Source of the DNA: Davidsoniella eucalypti | Taxonomy: Eukaryota > Ascomycota > Sordariomycetes > Microascales > Ceratocystidaceae | NCBI GenBank assembly: GCA_004009845.1 | Contig: RMBW01000072.1 | Location: 62,001 to 126,000 of the forward strand | Length of the DNA stretch: 64,000 nucleotides | Direction of reading: 5' to 3' | Part shown: positions 59,201 through 64,000 of the stretch, piece by piece | Numbering within the stretch: the stretch's first letter is position 1 | Layout: the number at the start of each line of letters is the position of its first letter | Translations under genes and position numbers: made by a program | Notes under the pieces: model-generated | Told to the model about the DNA's origin: nothing | Seen by the model: the letters and a program-made list of their open reading frames with translations, nothing else | Databases searched by the model: none

Positions 59201-61559
59201 CATGGCTAATGATGCTGAGCTGGAGTCTAAGCCGCTTGATCTGGCGGAGGACTTGTTCCCCTCTAATAACAACGAGAACGACGGATCAGACAATACTTCC
59301 CAGCAGTCTCACGAACACATCTCTGAGCCTGCTCTAGATGTTGTACTAGAAGAGACGTCCGAGGATATCGCCAAGGAGTCCGATGAGAGCACTCAAGTAG
59401 AAGCTCCTGTTGAGATTGCCGATGCTGTTGAGTCTTCAATTCAAGATTCTGCTATGGCCGAAGCTGAGACTGTTACTGACGAGCGTGTCGATGTTCCTCC
59501 AAACGATGTCCAGGAACAGCCTGTCGAAGCTCCCGAGGCATCCACTCTCCCCTCTGAGAATCACCAGGCTGTCGAAGCTGCTTCTGCTGTTGAGTCAGCT
59601 GATGCCGAGCCTCCCATGGAGATCGCCGAGACTGAAAGCCAAGCCCAGGTTACCACTGAGCCTGTTGAGCTTCCAGACGAACTTGCTCTAGCCGTTCAGG
59701 CCACTGAAAGCGCAGTTTCTCTTAGCACCGGCAGTATTCCAGAGCCGACTGCTACTGCTGACCCTGTTGAGATGTCTGCTATTGAGAAATCGATTCACGA
59801 GCCTGCCATCGAACTTGCTGGCCAGGACGTCGCTCCTGGAGTCTCCGCTGTCGGCATTCTCGAAGAGTCTACTGTTCCTGTTGAGATCACTAGCACTGAA
59901 GTTGCCGAGACCTCTGAGGGCCCTGTTGAGACTAGTGGCAATGCTCCTGTCGACTCGTCTACTACTGATACTGCGGCTGAGACAGCTTCTGAGTTCGTCG
60001 ATATCCCGCTCCATGCCGAGGAAAACATCACCGACGTCTCCCCAATTTTCGAGGCCACTGAAGTCGCTATCGGGTCTGCTGAGGATTCTCAAGTTGCCCC
60101 TGAGGCTTCCATCGAGCCCATCGAAGTTGATGTCTCTGTCTCTGAAGCTGTCGTCGAGACGCCCGTTGAAGTTTCTATCAGCGATATTGCTCCTGCTGTG
60201 GAGACTGAAGGCAGGGATATCACCTCCGTTGATAGCTCGGCTATTGCTGCTATTGATTCTCTTGCCGAGAACCCTGCTCTCGACACGAAGCCTTTTGCGG
60301 AGATCTACGAGAACATGAGCGCTTCTGCCTTGCCTCTAGAGCCTGCCTATGGAACAAGCGAGGATTCATCTGTCTCTAGAGATTTGGACGCTATCGAGCT
60401 GTCTACTGACACCCCTATTGTGGAGGCGCTTGCCGATATACCAGTAGAGCTTTCAGGCGAGACTGCCCCTAGCTACGATCATGATTCCAATGCCCCCGAA
60501 GTTGTCGCTGAAGCTGCTGATGAGGCCACCGAAGTCACCGAGATCGCAGAAGTCCCTGGTATTCCTGGAGTCATTGCGGAAGCACCTGTCGAAGTTTCCC
60601 GTCATGTTGTTGCTGATGAGCACGCCAGCACGCCTTTGATCGAGTCTGAGCCTGTCTTCGAGTCTGCGCGTGAGATCTCTCTTGAGGAGCCCTCTCAGGA
60701 TACCACTGTCGAGGATGCCATCCATGACACACCTAGTGCTGAAGCGGAGGACTCTCCTCTTGCCGAGATCTCTCAGGCTATCGAGCCTACTGGCGATGTA
60801 TCCAACACTGTTGCTGTTGAAGCTATCTCCACTCCCGACAACTCTTCCGCAGAGACTTGCGATATAGCTCCTCAAGTGACTACCAACGAACCAACTAGCG
60901 AGGAATCTTCCAAGGACATCATATCTGGCTTCGCGATTGCTGGATCTGTAGCTGCTGCTGCTGTTATTGCCAGCACTATCCTAAGCGATTCCAACGAGGC
61001 AAAGGCGGAGAAGTTGAGCAATCCCGATGAAGTTGCTCGCGCCATTCCCGATGCCACTACCCTACCCCGAGGCATCCCTTCAGACATTCTCAATGCTCCT
61101 TCGGTCGCCGCTGGAGCCGCTCCCGTGGACGACAGAATCTCTGCCACAGACACTGCTACGATCGAGAAGCCCGAGCTTTCCACTGAAAAAGAAGTCAGTC
61201 TACCCCCTACCATGAACCCCCCCAAACGACCATCGTCGTCTTCCTCTTCGCCCCTTGCTCTATCGCCCTCACCGTTACCAACCGCTCAGAACACACCTCT
61301 AACTGTTCGGCAGAGGTCTTCTTCCCAGCTCGCCACCGCCACCAAGCCTGTCGCTGCTCCCGTCGCCGCTTCTCAGAACTTAGCCCTGGGCATCTATGCC
61401 GCTGGTGCTGTCGTTTTGTTTGCTGTTCTGCGACTGCTACCTTCCTCGGCCATTCTCTTGCTGATGCTTGGTACAGTGCCAGCTGGAGTCATGCTTCCAC
61501 AACAGCGTGCTGCAGTCGGCGCGGCCTTGGCTCTTATGGCGGTGTGCTTGGTGATTTAG
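53263..61559 (+). CDS. giant acidic E/A/S/T/P repeat protein with hydrophobic C-terminus
   Basis: Three exons, 53,263-53,410, 53,479-58,722 and 58,807-61,559, give 2,714 residues. Both introns have good donors (GTATGT, GTGAGT), CTAAT branch sites and split a codon after its first base. Nearly the whole protein is low-complexity and strongly acidic, built from E, A, S, T, P and V. A tight repeat block at about 54,650-55,020 uses units such as ETPASEE, SSEDIASTEEPST. The C-terminal part is less repetitive, contains a hydrophobic segment near residue 2,506 (FAIAGSVAAAAVIASTIL) and ends with about 60 mostly hydrophobic residues that could form two or three membrane segments (LALGIYAAGAVVLFAVL, then SSAILLLMLGTVPAGVML). 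A membrane-anchored, long flexible spacer or tether is a reasonable inference. The Woronin-body tether Leashin of Pezizomycotina is one giant repetitive candidate, but no diagnostic motif was seen. Confidence 0.8.
53425..53438. promoter_or_regulatory. two-unit telomeric repeat in the first intron
   Basis: AAACCCTAACCCTA lies 14 bases after the first donor site of the giant acidic gene. It is a short interstitial telomere-type repeat (telobox); a binding role is inferred from telobox factors of other fungi. Confidence 0.5.
54650..55020 (+). repeat. tandem coding repeat block in the giant acidic gene
   Basis: The phrase beginning GCTTCGACTGAAGAGCCAT recurs at about 54,699, 54,789 and 54,927, separated by variable numbers of ACTCCTGCTTC(T/C)GAAGAG units. 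High nucleotide identity indicates recent expansion by slippage or unequal exchange. Confidence 0.85.
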
Positions 61560-61567
61560 GGTTAGGG
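61556..61567. repeat. two perfect TTAGGG units over a stop codon
   Basis: TTAGGGTTAGGG overlaps the TAG stop (61,557-61,559) of the giant acidic gene. It equals two exact vertebrate/Pezizomycotina-type telomere units. Confidence 0.8.
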
Positions 61568-61988
61568 TGTGTCTATATTGACTTTGACGAGGATTACGAT
61601 GCCGATGATGATGTTGTTGGGCAGGTCATGTGTTTGATATCTTTGGGTGGTGCCTTTTGGCAGCCTTTTTTTCTTCTTTTTTATTGCTCAGCTCGTTCGA
61701 TGCGTTTTTCAACGCATTTTTGTTGTCTCTTATATCTTGCTTTGCTTTGTTTTGTCTCCAAACAGGAACCCTTTTCCTTCTACTTTACTGTTGTATCTTT
61801 TCTCTCCAAGTCCTTTTGGGGATTATCTCTTCGTGTCACCACTTTTGTATCTCAGAAACTACTTTTGCACTCTCTTCTTGGCAGCTGCGATTGATCGTAT
61901 TTTTAAATCACATGCTTCGTCTCTATTAACATTTAGCTATGGAGCGAGACTCTCCTTCGAGTATTCTACTAACATAGTTCACCTCTAG
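61560..61988 (+). other. short intergenic region or leader intron before the last gene
   Basis: This gap of 429 bp must hold the 3' end of the giant gene and the start of the next gene. It is T-rich and ends with a textbook intron end (TTCTACTAACAT, then CACCTCTAG at 61,988). A matching donor and a first coding exon could not be identified with confidence. Confidence 0.45.
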
Positions 61989-64000
61989 ATCACATTCAAG
62001 AAGCAGAAGAAACAACTGCTCCGGAACAGGCCGACGATGGTATCTATGGCAGACCATGGACTATCCAGTATAGCCATGTCGTTCATATTCCCCGCGAGCC
62101 TACTCCGGAACCGGCTCCTATTCCTCAGCCGCAGTATGACTACAGCAACGGATACGTGGTAGGCCACGATTACAACGTCTATGGCGACGCTCACCCAGGC
62201 GTGCCTCAACATTCCGAGTCGTCGTTGGAAGCCTTTCCCGACTTCGACTATTCACAGCCGGCTATGCCGACATATCCGTACAGCGACGCATACAACGGTG
62301 TCTCGGTAGCGGAGGGCGATCATACGATGGGACAGACGAACTACAGCCCGTGGAGCCCCGTCGAACGGCCTTTTGATTGGTCTTACGCATCAGCTACTCC
62401 TGCTCAACCCACAGAGCCTCCTACCTCTATGGCACAACCCAAGCCAGAGATGGGCCAAAGGAACGACGTTTATGCCGAAGATGACGTGTCTAATCGGAAG
62501 AGAGCTACTCTCTTCCTCCCACCTTCCACTGGAACTGCTGATGAGGACTTTGTACACGTGCGTAGTCCAACCAAGCACAAACGCCGCCATCACGACAAGG
62601 CCAAGGCCAAGGCAGCAGTTGAAGAAGAGACAGAGGCCCAAAGCCCGCGCAGCTTGAGATCGGCAGCAGTCATAAGCCCGAATTCTCAAGTCGTATCGTC
62701 TCGGAAGGCGTCCAAATCATCCCGATGGTCCTCTCGCAAGCAGTCCCAGCGAACAATCTCGGAATCACTGGAGATTATCTCTGTTCCATCTACTGATGTA
62801 GAGCCCGTAGTTATAGAGCCAAAAATCGAAGCCGATTCCGAAGCCGAAGCCGATTCCGAAGCCGAAGTCGATTCCGAAGCCGAAGTTGATGCCGATGCTG
62901 AGTTGTTAGGTTCGCCCGAGATTATTCAGAAGGAAGAAGCATTTAACGATGATGAATCTGCGGTTGTGTCAACATGTCACGAAATCTCGCCGTTGCCTTC
63001 TACTCCCAAGCATGCCTCCAGACATGTCAAAGCCGTGGATCCTTCTTCAGAAGGTCCCGAAGAAACTCTTGATGAGTCGGATACGGTCTTTGTGCAGGCT
63101 GTTACTGCCCCCAAAGTATACCGACCGGATAGTAGTAAGCCCATCTCACCGCAAGAACTCACCACCGAAGAAACTTTAGCTCCTGTTCCAGTTCCAGTTC
63201 CAATCTTAGCTCCAGTCATAGCCTCAGCCACAAGTCCTGCTTTCGATGTTGATAGCCAGTCCGCAGACACCAATGCGGACACCAATGGTACAACAGAGCG
63301 CCAGCACCAAGGCGATCAAGAAGTCAACTACTATCAGGAGCCAGTCTACTGCCAGGAGGAATCTCTCTACTATCCAGACGAGTCGGCGAGTGAGCTTCAT
63401 TCCGTGGAGACACTTGCAGCTAGTGCTACGTTGGTGGCGAGCATAGTCTTTGCGACAAGATCAATGCTATCCGGAGACTTCGGAGAGCACGGAAGGTTCG
63501 GTGGTGCAAACAGTGGTGAGCATCTAGTTGCTTCCGGGGCAGACATCCAGCTAGACGATCCGGATAATGGATACGGGGTGTCATCGGGATCGCTCGTGGA
63601 TGCCAGCTTTGACGCGGACTACGACGAGCTTGCGCAGTCTGAGTTGCGGGATATCGTAGCCTTGAATCAGACCGATGTTGGCTTCCGTAGTCACGGCTAC
63701 CCTGAATCTCCAGGCACAGCGAGTCGCGGCTTTGACTATCATGATTGCGGCCCAACCCAGAAAGATCTAGAGGAGTCGTTTTCAGTTATCGTCGACGAGG
63801 CCTATTCTTCTCGCGATCTAGCTACTCCTGTTCCACAGAGCCCACAGTTTGTCACTCATAGTGTCCATAACCTACTTGGCGTATTCCAGTCGCCACCGTC
63901 GGAGCCACAGTTAGAGTCACAGCTAGAGTCAGAACCCCAGATTCCGTCGTCTTCTGCCCCTGAACAAACGGGCCTTTCGCTGCAGAAATCGTTTGCTTCT
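61989..64000 (+). CDS. low-complexity protein with possible membrane segment, partial at both ends
   Basis: An open frame of about 670 codons runs from an acceptor site at 61,988/61,989 to the end of the window without a stop. The first full codon is at 61,991, so the upstream intron splits a codon after base one. The start is rich in Y, P, D and S (WTIQYSHVVHIPREPTPEPA, then YSNGYVVGHDYNVYGD). A basic cluster follows (RSPTKHKRRHHDKAKAK), then an SEAEAD-type acidic repeat at about 62,835-62,900. A hydrophobic segment at about 63,409-63,465 (TLAASATLVASIVFATRSML) resembles one in the preceding giant protein. No family was recognised. The first exon is missing: either it is tiny and lies in 61,560-61,960, or this exon is spliced to the preceding gene in some transcripts. 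If neither holds, the first internal ATG is well inside the frame. Confidence 0.6.

Noticed and set aside
53516..61225. Many long minus-strand frames, several over 100 codons and one of 297
   Set aside because: They are antisense shadows of the GA-rich repeat codons of the giant acidic gene; their translations are serine/threonine/valine low-complexity mirrors without domains.
1..64000. CRISPR arrays, rRNA genes and bacterial-type operons
   Set aside because: No regularly spaced repeats, rRNA signatures or clustered prokaryote-type genes were seen; the spliced genes show this is eukaryotic DNA.

Overview
The window looks like nuclear DNA of a filamentous ascomycete, most likely Pezizomycotina. 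Protein-coding genes carry short introns with fungal splice signals (GTAAGT/GTATGT/GTGAGT donors, CTAAC/CTAAT branch sites, YAG acceptors). Recognisable products are eukaryotic: mitochondrial release factor Mrf1, mitochondrial lipid-transfer protein Ups1, CST telomere-capping subunit Ten1 and ESCRT-III Snf7/Vps32. A copia-type Gag-protease relic has the form common in Pezizomycotina, and TTAGGG-type telobox motifs are scattered in non-coding DNA. No bacterial operons, CRISPR arrays or confident tRNA/rRNA genes were seen.

Layout: positions 1-12,900 are AT-rich and nearly gene-free, except for a decayed tandem repeat with CxxC-coding units at about 4.37-5.21 kb. A serine-rich protein gene with one intron lies at 14,968-16,694 behind a pyrimidine-rich leader of about 2 kb. 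Positions 17-28 kb are again gene-poor, holding a probable frameshifted gene relic (24,606-25,053, minus) and a cluster of hairpins (20,560-20,761).

The gene-dense middle holds a Q-rich protein gene (30,042-31,730), MRF1 (32,574-34,029), UPS1 (34,829-35,548, minus, convergent with MRF1), the copia-derived Gag/protease-like gene (37,379-38,761, minus), a 673-codon orphan gene (40,105-42,126), a small conserved fungal gene in three exons (43,089-43,637), TEN1 (43,853-44,311, minus) and SNF7 in four exons (45,409-46,370). Positions 46.4-52.6 kb look empty.

The right end is dominated by a giant acidic repeat protein: 2,714 residues in three exons at 53,263-61,559, with hydrophobic segments at its C-terminal end. 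A second low-complexity gene on the same strand runs off the window; its first exon is unresolved.

The genes do not form a pathway; this is ordinary fungal housekeeping mixed with fast-evolving and transposon-derived genes. The most interesting items are the Gag-protease gene with an intact frame but a lost catalytic motif, the giant acidic gene whose first intron and stop codon both carry two-unit telomeric repeats, teloboxes in the TEN1 and UPS1 promoters, two hairpin clusters that may be structured RNAs or small mobile elements, and the unplaced orphan gene beside the Gag relic. All coordinates of spliced genes were worked out by hand from splice signals and reading frame.
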